Source of the DNA: Micromonospora sp045209745
GTDB taxonomy: Bacteria; Actinomycetota; Actinomycetes; Mycobacteriales; Micromonosporaceae
Direction of reading: 5' to 3'
Length of the DNA stretch: 64,000 nucleotides
Assembly: GCF_045209745.1 (NCBI RefSeq)
Contig: NZ_CP109273.1
Coordinates: 2,976,001-3,040,000 of the forward strand
The position numbers and the translations under genes are program-made. The notes below the pieces were generated by a model that saw only the letters and a program-made list of their open reading frames with translations, was not told the origin of the DNA and did no database searches. This document shows, in pieces, positions 24,994 to 33,051 of this stretch. Numbering within the stretch: position 1 is the stretch's first letter; every line of letters starts with the position of its first letter.

Positions 24994-25749
24994 ATGCGGC
25001 TCGACGGGCGGGTCGCCCTGGTGACCGGAGCGGGCAGCCCGGACGGCATCGGGTACGCCACCGCCCGGCGACTCGCCGACCTGGGCGCTCGAGTGGCCAT
25101 CGTCTCCACCACCCGGCGCATCCACGAGCGGGCCACCGAACTGGGGGTGACCGGCTTCGTCGCGGATCTGACCGACGAGTCCGAGGTTGGCGCGCTCGCC
25201 GACGCGGTAGCCGAGCAGCTGGGTGACGTCGAGGTGCTGGTCAACAACGCCGGCCTGGCCAGTCGGGCCAGCCAGGGCGTGCTGCGGCCGGTCGCGCAGC
25301 TGACCTACGACGAGTGGCGTGGCGAGATCGACCGCAACCTGTCCACCGCGTTCCTGTGCAGTCGGGCGTTCATCGGTGGGATGGCCGAGCGGGGCTGGGG
25401 TCGGATCGTCAACCTGGCCGCCACGGCCGGCCCGGTCAACGCTCTGCCCACCGAGGCCGCGTACGCCGCGGCGAAGGCCGGGGTCGTCGGGCTGACCCGG
25501 GCGCTGGCCATGGAGATGATCGCCGATGGCGTGACCGTCAACGCGGTGGCTCCCGGCACCATCTACACCGCCGCGTCCACGATGGCGGAGGTCAAGCAGG
25601 GGCTGGGCACCCCGGTGGGTCGGCCGGGCACTCCGGACGAGGTCGCCGCGGCGATCAGCTTCCTCTGCTCGCCGGCAGCCTCGTACATCACCGGTCAGAT
25701 GCTGGTGGTGGACGGCGGCAACAGCGTTCGTGAGGCCCGGTTCCGCTGA
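24994..25749 (+). CDS. short-chain dehydrogenase/reductase lacking the catalytic serine
   Basis: 251 aa. NAD(P) site TGAGSPDGIGYATA, VLVNNAGLASR and the Tyr-x3-Lys pair in AYAAAKAGVVGLTRA, then VAPGTIYTAAS and the C-terminal GQMLVVDGG. In the strand that normally carries the catalytic Ser (NISS) this protein has NLAATAG, so the Ser is replaced by Ala. Activity may depend on the following Thr or be altered. The ATG at 24994 fits the family N-terminus (MRLDGRVALVTG); an upstream ATG at 24844 would add a 50-residue basic, disordered extension. Confidence 0.85.
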   Translation: MRLDGRVALVTGAGSPDGIGYATARRLADLGARVAIVSTTRRIHERATELGVTGFVADLTDESEVGALADAVAEQLGDVEVLVNNAGLASRASQGVLRPVAQLTYDEWRGEIDRNLSTAFLCSRAFIGGMAERGWGRIVNLAATAGPVNALPTEAAYAAAKAGVVGLTRALAMEMIADGVTVNAVAPGTIYTAASTMAEVKQGLGTPVGRPGTPDEVAAAISFLCSPAASYITGQMLVVDGGNSVREARFR

Positions 25750-25776
25750 CCACGGTGGACCGTCCCGGATCGCCGG

Positions 25777-26235
25777 TCAGTAGCGCCCGTTGTTGTTGCC
25801 GGCGTGGCCAAGGACGATCAGGGCCAGCCACCCGCAGCAGGCCAGCACGGTGAGCCCGGTGAAGACGTAGCCGAGGATCAGCCCCCAGGTGGCGAGCTGG
25901 TCGCCGTCCTCGCCGCTGGTGCGGATCTGCCGTTTGGCCACGTGGCCGAGGACGGCACCGGCCGGCGGAAACACGAAGGCGAACACCAGGGACAGGATCG
26001 CCAGCACGTTGGTACCCCGACCGGGGCCGGACTGCGGTGGGCCGTACTGACCGTAGGGGCCCTGCGGAGGGTACGGCGGCTGCTGGCTCCAGTGCGCCGA
26101 CTGCTGCGGCCCCTGCTGCCCGTACGGCGACGGCTCGTCCGCTGGCGGCCCGTACGGCGACTGGTCCCTGGGTGGTTCGTAGGGTGACGGCGGCTGGTCG
26201 TCCCCTGGCGGTCCCGACGGCGGCGGGTAGCTCAC
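25777..26235 (-). CDS. DUF4190 membrane protein with Pro/Gln/Tyr-rich tail (second)
   Basis: 152 aa, paralogous to the protein encoded 1 kb upstream. Low-complexity N-terminus (SPYGPP, PYGQQGPQQ) for about 75 residues, then two helices (NVLAILSLVFAFVFPPAGAV and LILGYVFTGLTVLACCGWLA) flanking GHVAKRQIRTSGEDGDQLA. The GTG start has GGAGGAGGAC upstream. Convergent with the SDR gene. The two DUF4190 genes bracket the SDR but are on the opposite strand. Confidence 0.85.
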   Translation of the reverse strand: MSYPPPSGPPGDDQPPSPYEPPRDQSPYGPPADEPSPYGQQGPQQSAHWSQQPPYPPQGPYGQYGPPQSGPGRGTNVLAILSLVFAFVFPPAGAVLGHVAKRQIRTSGEDGDQLATWGLILGYVFTGLTVLACCGWLALIVLGHAGNNNGRY

Positions 26236-26411
26236 GGCTGTCCTCCTCCTGCCGGTGCCGGAAAAGCCCCTCTTGCCGGACGCTACCCGTAGCGGTGAAC
26301 CTTTTCACAGCGGTTGTGTGGACTGGTCACCTTGGCCCTGCTGGCCCGAAGACCGATACTGACCCAGCGTTCAGTTACCCATGAGTAGTGCGCTGACCTT
26401 CGGAGGCTGAG

Positions 26412-27608
26412 ATGGCTCGACTCGCCCAGACGCCCGGCCTGACCGATGTGCAGCGGTCGATTCTGGAGACCGTCCGGGAGTTCGCCGACAAAGAGATCAT
26501 CCCGCACGCCCAGCGGCTGGAGCACGCCGACGAGTACCCGACCGACATCCTCGACGGCATGCGCGAGATGGGGCTGTTCGGCCTCACCATCGACGAGGAG
26601 CACGGCGGGCTCGGCGAGTCGCTGCTCACCTACGCGCTGGTGGTGGAGCAGCTGTCCCGGGGCTGGATGTCGATCTCCGGCATCGTCAACACCCACTTCA
26701 TCGTGGCGTACCTGATCTCTCAGCACGGCTCCGCCGAGCAGAAGGCCCGGCTGCTGCCGAAGATGGCCACCGGCGAGGTGCGCGGCGCGTTCTCCATGTC
26801 CGAACCGGAGACCGGTTCCGACGTCTCAGCGATCAAGTCCCGGGCCGTACGGGAGGGCGACCGGTACGTGCTCAACGGGCAGAAGATGTGGCTGACCAAC
26901 GGGGCGTACTCCTCGGTGGTGGCCACCCTGGTCAAGACCGACACCGGCGCCGAGTCGGTGTACGGCAACATGAGCACCTTCCTGCTCGAAAAGGAGCCGG
27001 GCTTCGGCGAGACCGCCCCCGGCCTCACCATCCCCGGCAAGATCGAGAAGATGGGCTACAAGGGCGTCGAGACCACCGAGATGGTGCTCGACGGGGTGAC
27101 CGTGCCCGACTCGGCGATCCTCGGCGGCGCCGACAAGGTGGGCCGAGGCTTCTACCAGATGATGGACGGCATCGAGGTGGGCCGGGTCAACGTGGCCGCG
27201 CGTGCCTGCGGCATCTCCATCCGCGCCTTCGAGTTGGCGGTCAGCTACGCCCAGCAGCGCAAGACCTTCGGCCAGCCGCTCGCCAAGCACCAGGCGATCG
27301 CCTTCAAACTCGCCGAGATGGGCACGAAGATCGAGGCCGCCCACGCCCTCATGGTCAACGCAGCACGCCTCAAGGACGCCGGCCAACGCAACGACGTCGA
27401 GGCCGGAATGGCCAAGCTGCTCGCCTCCGAGTACTGCGCCGAGGTCGTCCAGGAGGCGTTCCGCATCCACGGCGGCTACGGCTACTCCAAGGAGTACGAG
27501 ATCGAGCGGCTGATGCGGGAGGCACCGTTCCTGCTCATCGGCGAGGGCACCTCGGAGATCCAGAAGACCATCATCTCCCGCGGCCTGCTCAAGGAGTACA
27601 AGCTCTGA
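26412..27608 (+). CDS. acyl-CoA dehydrogenase
   Basis: 398 aa FAD flavoprotein: N-terminal helical domain, FSMSEPETGSDVSAI and MWLTNGAYSS in the middle beta domain, RKTFGQPLAKHQ and IHGGYGYSKEYEIERLMREA in the C-terminal domain. The catalytic Glu is in GEGTSEIQ. It oxidises an acyl-CoA to the 2-enoyl-CoA, passing electrons to ETF. Similar proteins in Streptomyces and mycobacteria (fadE19 type) sit beside CitE and MaoC genes. GGAGG eight nt before the ATG. A strong hairpin follows. Confidence 0.92.
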   Translation: MARLAQTPGLTDVQRSILETVREFADKEIIPHAQRLEHADEYPTDILDGMREMGLFGLTIDEEHGGLGESLLTYALVVEQLSRGWMSISGIVNTHFIVAYLISQHGSAEQKARLLPKMATGEVRGAFSMSEPETGSDVSAIKSRAVREGDRYVLNGQKMWLTNGAYSSVVATLVKTDTGAESVYGNMSTFLLEKEPGFGETAPGLTIPGKIEKMGYKGVETTEMVLDGVTVPDSAILGGADKVGRGFYQMMDGIEVGRVNVAARACGISIRAFELAVSYAQQRKTFGQPLAKHQAIAFKLAEMGTKIEAAHALMVNAARLKDAGQRNDVEAGMAKLLASEYCAEVVQEAFRIHGGYGYSKEYEIERLMREAPFLLIGEGTSEIQKTIISRGLLKEYKL

Positions 27609-27648
27609 TCGATCACCGCCTTGCGCGGCCTGCCAGTTGGTTGTGAAC

Positions 27649-27688
27649 GTGATGCCGCTGAGGCATCAAGATGCCCCAGCGGCATCAC
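27649..27688. terminator. bidirectional terminator overlapping a stop codon
   Basis: GTGATGCCGCTG (27649-27660) pairs with CAGCGGCATCAC (27677-27688), and after one A-C mismatch GGCATC pairs with GATGCC around an AA loop: about 18 bp. It ends the acyl-CoA dehydrogenase transcript and includes the last codons of the convergent gene. Confidence 0.75.
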
Positions 27689-28418
27689 TCTCGGGCGAGG
27701 GTCGCGTCCGCGAGGCGGGCTCCCTGGCCAGATCCTGCGGCCGGAACCGGTAGTCCTCGATCGCGGCGATCAGGCGATCCTCCGGCACCGCTGTGTCCCG
27801 GCCACCGACTACCGGGGCAGGCTGCAGCGATCGCCACACCGCCGGCCGCAGCCGTACGCCGTTCAGCCGGCCGTCGCGCTGGTGTGGGCTGACCCGGTCG
27901 ATGTTCGCCCAGTCGAGGACCTGGCGGCCATGCCGGATCGCGCTGACGGTCATCACCAGCCGGCCGGTGAACCGCGCCTGCTCGTAGGCGGTCCGACCAA
28001 GCCACCCCGCGACCCCGACGGCGAGCACCGGTCGGGCGACCTCGACCCACCAGCCGTGCTGGGGCAGTGTGGTGATTAGGCACGCCCCGATCACGATCAG
28101 CACGACCGCCTCTGCCGCCAGGTCGACCCAGCCGGCGAGCGACCGGTGTGCCACCAGGCCGGGTTCGACTATGTCCAAGCCGCTGACCCGCTTCCTCCAG
28201 TGCAGCTGGCCGTCCCTCCGTGGCCGCCACCGCCGCGCGAGCAGCCGGGTCCCGAAGGCCAGCCAGACGACCCAGCTCACGCCGGAGAGCGCGGGTACCC
28301 GGAACAGGCCGGCGGCGACCGCCGCCGCCACCAATGCCGCGACCGCCAGCGCCAGCAGCCGGCGCGGCCACAATCCGTCGCCCAGCCTCGGCACCCGGCG
28401 CGGCCGAGGAATGAACAC
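27666..28418 (-). CDS. membrane protein with PH-like C-terminal domain
   Basis: 250 aa. Helices at about 20-45 (LLALAVAALVAAAVAAGLF), 46-60 and 90-140 (AEAVVLIVIGACLITTL, VLAVGVAGWLGRTAY). A soluble part follows (LVMTVSAIRHGRQVLDWANIDRV) that resembles the bacterial PH-like domains attached to membrane anchors. Unknown function. The GTG start is 6 nt after TACGCT and lacks a Shine-Dalgarno. Its last codons form one arm of the shared terminator. Confidence 0.7.
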   Translation of the reverse strand: MFIPRPRRVPRLGDGLWPRRLLALAVAALVAAAVAAGLFRVPALSGVSWVVWLAFGTRLLARRWRPRRDGQLHWRKRVSGLDIVEPGLVAHRSLAGWVDLAAEAVVLIVIGACLITTLPQHGWWVEVARPVLAVGVAGWLGRTAYEQARFTGRLVMTVSAIRHGRQVLDWANIDRVSPHQRDGRLNGVRLRPAVWRSLQPAPVVGGRDTAVPEDRLIAAIEDYRFRPQDLAREPASRTRPSPESDAAGAS

Positions 28419-28424
28419 GGCCGA

Positions 28425-28430
28425 AGCGTA
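28425..28430 (-). promoter_or_regulatory. -10 box (TACGCT), leaderless start of the 28418 gene
   Basis: A 6-nt gap separates the hexamer from the GTG; no Shine-Dalgarno is present. Confidence 0.45.
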
Positions 28431-28440
28431 CGGGTTTCGT

Positions 28441-28848
28441 TCAACCGAGGCGGGTCAGGCCGGCGGCGGCACGTTCGACGAGGAGGCAGCGGTCCTCGAC
28501 GTAGTCCATTCCAGCTTCCTCGGCGATCCGCCGTGCCTCGGCGGAGACGATGCCCAACTGCAGCCAGACCGCCGGGGCGCCGATCGCCGCCGCGTCGCGG
28601 ACGATCTGCACGGCGTCAGCGGCCGGCCGGAACACGTCCACCAGGTCGACGGGGTGCGGGATGTCGGCCAGCGTCTTGTACGCCCGCTCCCCGAAGAGTT
28701 CGTCGATGGTCGGGTTGACCGGGATGATCCGCCAGCCGTGCTGCTGCATGTGCAACGGCACGCCGTGCGCGGCCTTCAACGGGTCGCGGGACGCGCCCAC
28801 GACGGCGATCACGGCGGAGTCGGCGAGGATCTGCTGAGCGGTACGCAC
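28441..28848 (-). CDS. CoA-binding domain protein (YccU-like)
   Basis: 135 aa Rossmann-like CoA_binding_2 domain: VIAVVGASRDPLKAAHGVP (dinucleotide-type turn), PVNPTIDELFGERAYKTLAD, VDVFRPAADAV and APAVWLQLGIVSAEA. Proteins of this size bind CoA in crystals; the physiological role is not known. GTG start with TACAGT 6 nt upstream (28855-28860). It follows the 27666-28418 gene's promoter on the same strand but has its own. Confidence 0.87.
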   Translation of the reverse strand: MRTAQQILADSAVIAVVGASRDPLKAAHGVPLHMQQHGWRIIPVNPTIDELFGERAYKTLADIPHPVDLVDVFRPAADAVQIVRDAAAIGAPAVWLQLGIVSAEARRIAEEAGMDYVEDRCLLVERAAAGLTRLG

Positions 28849-28854
28849 CCGCCA

Positions 28855-28860
28855 ACTGTA
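28855..28860 (-). promoter_or_regulatory. -10 box (TACAGT) for the CoA-binding protein gene
   Basis: Six nt before the GTG at 28848; no Shine-Dalgarno. Confidence 0.45.
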
Positions 28861-28997
28861 GCTCCGGCACCGGCTCGAGCAGGGTCAGGCGGGCAGCGCC
28901 AGCGGCAGGGGTGGCGCCGCCGTGTACGAGTCGAATGCAAGTGACCCGCCGTACACCGGTGGTCGTTGCGGTGGTCGGAGAGGGGAGGATGGACACC

Positions 28998-29417
28998 ATG
29001 GAGACGTCGACCTTCGTCTACGACGGGGACTGCGCGTTCTGCACGCGCTGCGCGGAGTTCATCGCACGCCGCATCCCCACCGCCGCTCGGGTGGTGCCCT
29101 GGCAGTTCGCCGACCTGGACGCGCTCGGGCTCACGGCCGTCGAGTGCGAGGAGGCCGTGCAGTGGGTCGGCGCGGACGGCTCGCGCGCCGCCGGTCCGGA
29201 CGCCATCGCGAAGCTGCTCGCCGCGAGCGGTCCGCTCTGGCGGGTCGCCGGTGCCGGCCTGCGGTTTCCGCCGGTACGCGCCGCGGCCTGGCCGGCGTAC
29301 CGCTGGGTGGCGCGCAACCGGCACCGACTGCCGGGCGGCACGGCGGCCTGCTCCCTGCCGCAGGAGGCCCGGGAACGGCTCTACGGTCCGGCCGGTCGCC
29401 CGACCACGGGGGCCTGA
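28998..29417 (+). CDS. DCC (DUF393) thiol-oxidoreductase-like protein
   Basis: 139 aa. The signature YDGDCAFCTRC (Asp9, Cys12, Cys15) defines the DCC family of thioredoxin-fold proteins. A distal Cys lies in TAACSLPQE. The ATG at 28998 was preferred over 28989 because AGGGGAGG is 9 nt upstream. Its 3' end overlaps by 37 bases the end of the convergent HTTM gene. DCC and HTTM proteins recur side by side in bacteria and probably act together at the membrane. Confidence 0.85.
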   Translation: METSTFVYDGDCAFCTRCAEFIARRIPTAARVVPWQFADLDALGLTAVECEEAVQWVGADGSRAAGPDAIAKLLAASGPLWRVAGAGLRFPPVRAAAWPAYRWVARNRHRLPGGTAACSLPQEARERLYGPAGRPTTGA

Positions 29418-30358
29418 TCGCCGAGTGGCCTTGGTTGCGCACCGGCTCCCACCGCGGCCTGGTCGGGTAACGCCGGCTGCGTGCCGACGGCCGCCGGGTC
29501 CGGAGCCGGGGCGTCCGTCACCGACCCGGGAGTTTCGCGGCCGACGAGCCGGCGGGCCCAGACCAGCGGGCGGACCCGCTCCAGCGGAAGGAAGCTGGTC
29601 ATCGCGGCCAGGTGCGGCGCGAACGAGATCGTGATGGTCGCGATGGTGACCGCGTGGAACGAGTAGAAGAAGCCGACCATGGCGAGTCGCCAGCGGGCCG
29701 GCAGCAGGAAGACCACCGGGCTCAGCAACTCGAAGGCCACGATGCCGAACTGGGCGACGATCAGCAGGTACGGCACCTGGGCGATCAGGTCTGCCAGGTC
29801 CGTGCCGCGCCGGATGATCGCGCGAGCCAGGACCGAGCCGGTCAGCCAGTCCAGACCGCCGAACCGCAGCTTGGCCCAGGCGGCGAGGAAATACGTGCAG
29901 ATCACCGCTATCTGGGTGACTCGCAGAGCCCAGCCACCGGCCTCGGTGCGGGTGGTGTCGCCGTGCCGGGCCCGACCCGCGGTGGGTAGCACGGCCAGTG
30001 CGATGAGCAGCCCGAACCGGTCGTGGTCGACCTTCCCGTAGCTCATCGCGATGATCATCCACTCCAGGTACAGCGCGCAGACCACCCAACCGAGCAGGCG
30101 GGGTGCCCGTCCGGTCGCGGCGAGGAGCGCGAGCAGCAGCAACGACCAGAAGATCACCGCCACCAGGGCCGGCGTCGGCGTCGGCAGTGAGAGCAGGCGG
30201 CCGATCAGCAGCGGCTGGTACAGGTCGCCGGGCACGGTGACCCGGGTGCGTACCCACGGCGTGAAGATCACCAGGTCGGCGGCGACGAAGAGGTAGATCA
30301 GGGTCCGGAACGCGGCCACCCGGCCCCGGGGCACGGCCTCGGTCAGCCAGCGGCTCAT
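29381..30358 (-). CDS. HTTM-domain membrane protein
   Basis: 325 aa with about seven membrane helices (for example TLIYLFVAADLVIFTPW, LVAVIFWSLLLLALLAATG, VTQIAVICTYFLAAWAKLRF, FGIVAFELLSPVVFLLP, SFHAVTIATITISFAPHLAA). This is the HTTM (vitamin-K-dependent carboxylase-like transmembrane) layout. The last 60 residues are disordered. The conserved AAWAKLRFGGLDWLTG loop is typical. The ATG overlaps the stop of the 30355-30795 gene, so the two are coupled. Substrate unknown. Confidence 0.82.
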   Translation of the reverse strand: MSRWLTEAVPRGRVAAFRTLIYLFVAADLVIFTPWVRTRVTVPGDLYQPLLIGRLLSLPTPTPALVAVIFWSLLLLALLAATGRAPRLLGWVVCALYLEWMIIAMSYGKVDHDRFGLLIALAVLPTAGRARHGDTTRTEAGGWALRVTQIAVICTYFLAAWAKLRFGGLDWLTGSVLARAIIRRGTDLADLIAQVPYLLIVAQFGIVAFELLSPVVFLLPARWRLAMVGFFYSFHAVTIATITISFAPHLAAMTSFLPLERVRPLVWARRLVGRETPGSVTDAPAPDPAAVGTQPALPDQAAVGAGAQPRPLGDQAPVVGRPAGP

Positions 30359-30795
30359 CGGGATGCCTGCCAGCGGACGACGGTCTCATCGGTGTGTTGG
30401 CCGGTCGGTCGGCCGGCGCGGATGCCGTGCCAGCGGATGACGATGCGGACCTCGACCAGCGCGGCGGCGGCCGGGTGGCGTTCGGCGTACGCGTCGGCGA
30501 TCTCGGTGAGCAGCGTCGGGTCGGCGGCGTACCGGGCCTGCTGGCCCTCGATCTCGGCGCGGCGGATGCCGGTCGCCTCCTGGTTCAGGTCGATCACGGC
30601 CCCGGAACTGTTCACCCCCTCGACACGGGTGTCGGGGGCGGGTGCGTTCGGCGGATTGGAGGTGGAGTACATCCGGAACGGGCCGAACGGGAAGTCGTCG
30701 TCGCTGCCCCAGAAGGTGCCGACGAGCAGCAGGACGAGGCCGATTGCGGTCGCGCCCAGCCGGGTCACGCGCCCGCGGGTGGTCAGATTTTCCAT
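30355..30795 (-). CDS. single-pass partner protein of the HTTM gene
   Basis: 146 aa. One N-terminal membrane helix (LGATAIGLVLLLVGTFWGS) is followed by an extracytoplasmic domain beginning DDDFPFGPFRMYSTSNPPN, a sequence block that recurs in actinobacterial proteins next to HTTM genes. No cysteines. It overlaps the HTTM start by ATGA. A TATCGT hexamer lies 9 nt before the ATG. Function unknown; it is probably a subunit of the HTTM complex. Confidence 0.75.
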   Translation of the reverse strand: MENLTTRGRVTRLGATAIGLVLLLVGTFWGSDDDFPFGPFRMYSTSNPPNAPAPDTRVEGVNSSGAVIDLNQEATGIRRAEIEGQQARYAADPTLLTEIADAYAERHPAAAALVEVRIVIRWHGIRAGRPTGQHTDETVVRWQASR

Positions 30796-30900
30796 CGGGT
30801 CGTGACGATACGGGAATTACCGACTGCGTCGGGTCCCTCCGACGGTCAATTCGACCTGCCCAGGCAGGTGATCATGCATGCGCTTGCGGGGGTACGACGA

Positions 30901-30927
30901 AGGCCGGGCCCGTACCGGGCCCGGCCT
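30901..30927 (-). terminator. terminator of trxA
   Basis: AGGCCGGGCCC/GGGCCCGGCCT form an 11-12 bp perfect stem with a 3-5 nt loop, 23 nt beyond the trxA stop. Confidence 0.7.
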
Positions 30928-30949
30928 CGCGTGCCGTCGTGGGGGCGGC

Positions 30950-31312
30950 TCAGTGGTTGTGCTCGGCCAGCTGCTTGCGGACGTCGTCCATGTCCAGCGC
31001 CTCGACCTGCTCGATCAGGTTCTCCAGGGCGGACTCGGGGAGGGCGCCCGGCTGGGCGAAGACGATGACGCCGTCGCGGATCGCCATGATCGTCGGGATG
31101 GATCGGATGTCGAACTTGGCGCCCAGCTCCTGCTGAGCCTCAGTGTCGACCTTGCCGAAGACGATGTTCTGGTGCTTCTCCGAGGAGCGCTCGTAGACCG
31201 GGGCGAACCGCTTGCACGGACCACACCACTCGGCCCAGAAGTCGACCAGGACGATGCCGTCGTTGCCGGTCACCTCGTCGAAGTTCGTCGAGGTCAGCTC
31301 AACGGTTGCCAT
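30950..31312 (-). CDS. trxA: thioredoxin
   Basis: 120 aa with the classic WCGPCK redox site (Cys30, Cys33), DFWAEWCGPC, VDTEAQQELGAKFDIRSIPT (cis-Pro) and FAQPGALPE. A general cytosolic disulfide reductant working with thioredoxin reductase. The C-terminal extension (EALDMDDVRKQLAEHNH) is a little longer than in E. coli. GGAGAG precedes the ATG. Monocistronic: its own terminator follows and a long spacer precedes it. Confidence 0.95.
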   Translation of the reverse strand: MATVELTSTNFDEVTGNDGIVLVDFWAEWCGPCKRFAPVYERSSEKHQNIVFGKVDTEAQQELGAKFDIRSIPTIMAIRDGVIVFAQPGALPESALENLIEQVEALDMDDVRKQLAEHNH

Positions 31313-31858
31313 TTCACTCTCCGATCACCGCGGTTTGTCTACGTCCCGTAGAACCAGGGCTGACCGTATCGAATTCCCGGACGGTGGGGCACGAAACGTG
31401 CCAGGGCTGCCAGGGGGTGCCGGGGGCCATCGATCTACGTCTGTTAATTCCGACCTGCGGAACGCAAATGCATGACGCACTTGCGTGACCTGCGGTGATG
31501 GGAGCGTTTCCAAGGAGATCTACCCGATTGAACGCTACGAATCGGTAACTTGACCCTTGACAAGGACGTATCCGGCCTGCAGAGATCGCTGATCAACCTC
31601 CACGCCATCACGGAGAGTAGTGTTACAAAAAGATAAATGTGACCGCGGTCTCTGTTGAACCTACGCTGGCGTAGGGCAGAATTCTCGGCATCAGAGCGTG
31701 GGCGGCGGGTGCCGGGGAGGGCCCCGCCGCTCATTGCGTCTCCCCCCGTTCGAGTGACCGGTGTGACATTTCCGCCGCCGTCGCGCCCTGCCGATCGCCT
31801 TAACCACCGGTAAGGCATGCTGTGCCGAACTCCATCGCCGTCCGTCGAAGGGACCAGG
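31313..31858. other. 546-bp intergenic region, richer in A+T
   Basis: No credible gene; the open frames on either strand lack Shine-Dalgarno and family features. It holds two direct copies of GACCTGCGG (31452-31460, 31487-31495) flanking ACGCACTTGCGT, the tract TTGACCCTTGACAAGG, and a perfect 16-bp palindrome at 31660-31675. Probably the control region for the divergent trxA and MaoC genes. Confidence 0.5.
31660..31675. promoter_or_regulatory. perfect palindrome, candidate operator
   Basis: CCTACGCTGGCGTAGG: 7-bp arms with a 2-bp spacer, 184 bp upstream of the MaoC gene. It has the size and symmetry of a helix-turn-helix dimer site; the cognate regulator is unknown. Confidence 0.4.
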
Positions 31859-32374
31859 ATGCAGTTCGGCCGCTACTACGAGGAGTTCGAGGTCGGCGCG
31901 GTCTACCGGCACTGGCCGGGCAAGACCGTCACCGAGTACGACGACCACCTCTTCTGCCTGCTCACCATGAACCACCACCCGCTGCACATGGACGCGCACT
32001 ACGCCGCGACGGCCAGCCAGTTCAAGCGCAACGTCGTGGTCGGCAACTACATCTACTCGCTGCTGCTCGGCATGTCGGTGCCCGATGTGAGTGGGAAGGC
32101 GATCGCCAACCTGGAGGTCGAGTCGCTGCGGCACGTCGCGCCAACCTTCCACGGCGACACCATCTACGGCGAGACCACGGTGCTGGACAAGCGTGAGTCC
32201 GGTTCCAAGCCCGACCGGGGCGTGGTGTCGGTGGAGACCCGCGGCTACAACCAGGACGGCACGATGGTCTGCGTCTTCCGGCGCAAGGTCATGGTCCCCA
32301 AGCGGGAGTATGCGACCAGCGCCGTCCCCGATGGAGTGGATCCGGAGCGGCCCAGCTTTCCCGAGCCGCGCTGA
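31859..32374 (+). CDS. MaoC-family acyl-CoA hydratase
   Basis: 171 aa hot-dog fold. The N-terminus FGRYYEEFEVGAVYRHWPGK and the signature TMNHHPLHMDAHYA correspond to the hydratase-2 motif, with Asn in place of the usual Asp and His retained. This variant is typical of the Rv2499c/mesaconyl-CoA-hydratase-like subgroup. It would hydrate a branched enoyl-CoA. Functional partners are probably the CitE-type lyase (23140) and the acyl-CoA dehydrogenase (26412). GAAGGGA precedes the ATG; a strong terminator follows. Confidence 0.88.
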   Translation: MQFGRYYEEFEVGAVYRHWPGKTVTEYDDHLFCLLTMNHHPLHMDAHYAATASQFKRNVVVGNYIYSLLLGMSVPDVSGKAIANLEVESLRHVAPTFHGDTIYGETTVLDKRESGSKPDRGVVSVETRGYNQDGTMVCVFRRKVMVPKREYATSAVPDGVDPERPSFPEPR

Positions 32375-32406
32375 GCATCGCGGCGGATCGACCGCCGTCG
32401 GACTCT

Positions 32407-32448
32407 GGGCCTCTTCCCCCACCGCGGGTTCTGTGGGGGAAGAGGCCC
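32407..32448 (+). terminator. 16-bp perfect terminator hairpin after the MaoC gene
   Basis: GGGCCTCTTCCCCCAC pairs with GTGGGGGAAGAGGCCC around a 10-nt loop, followed by TGTTCCCGTTTT. Confidence 0.8.
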
Positions 32449-32489
32449 TGTTCCCGTTTTCGGGGCATATGCTGGCGCCGGAGGTTCCG

Positions 32490-33005
32490 ATGAGCCACTC
32501 CGTTGCCGGAGAGCCGCCCTCTGCCGGCCGCCGAGCCGCACCCTTGACCACCGCTGTCTACTCCGTCGCCGAGTGGGACCTGCTCACCAGCCTGCCCGGT
32601 CGGGTCCTCGTGGCCGCCGCAGCTCCCGGCCCTGGCCGCACGGAACGGGGGGTCACGGCGGGTCTGGCCGGCCTGGAGGCCGTGGCCGCAGGCCGAGCCT
32701 TCGACAGCGATCTGGTCCGCGCGGTGGTCGCCGCGATCTATGCCCGTCACGACGGCACCCCGCAGCCCGCCGAGCAGCTCACCGATCTAGTGGACGTGCT
32801 GGCCGCCTGTCGGGTGGCGAGCCGGGTCCTCCGGCGGCGCGCCGACCCCGCCGACTCGGCCGCGTACCGCCAGTGGGTGCAGTCGGTCGCGGCCCGGGTC
32901 TGCCGCGCGACCCCCGGCCCCGGCGAACGCCGGCTGGACCAACCGGCCAGCCCGGCGGACCGGCGTTTCCTGGACCGGCTCGGTGCCGCGCTCGGGTTGG
33001 GCTGA
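32490..33005 (+). CDS. conserved protein of unknown function
   Basis: 171 aa, soluble and alpha-helical (SVAEWDLLTSLPGRVLVAAA, GLAGLEAVAAGRAFDSDLVR, SAAYRQWVQSVAARVC). No catalytic motif, signal or membrane segment is visible. The ATG at 32490 has GGAGGT 5 nt upstream; another ATG at 32469 is in frame. It precedes a SpoU methyltransferase gene by 46 nt on the same strand. Confidence 0.65.
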   Translation: MSHSVAGEPPSAGRRAAPLTTAVYSVAEWDLLTSLPGRVLVAAAAPGPGRTERGVTAGLAGLEAVAAGRAFDSDLVRAVVAAIYARHDGTPQPAEQLTDLVDVLAACRVASRVLRRRADPADSAAYRQWVQSVAARVCRATPGPGERRLDQPASPADRRFLDRLGAALGLG

Positions 33006-33051
33006 TCCGGCAGGCCGTCGCGTCGAACGCCGGCGCGGTCCGTACCCTCTG

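Noticed and set aside
31444..31818. 124-aa minus-strand frame in the trxA-MaoC gap
   Set aside because: No Shine-Dalgarno or leaderless box, irregular composition, no recognisable domain.
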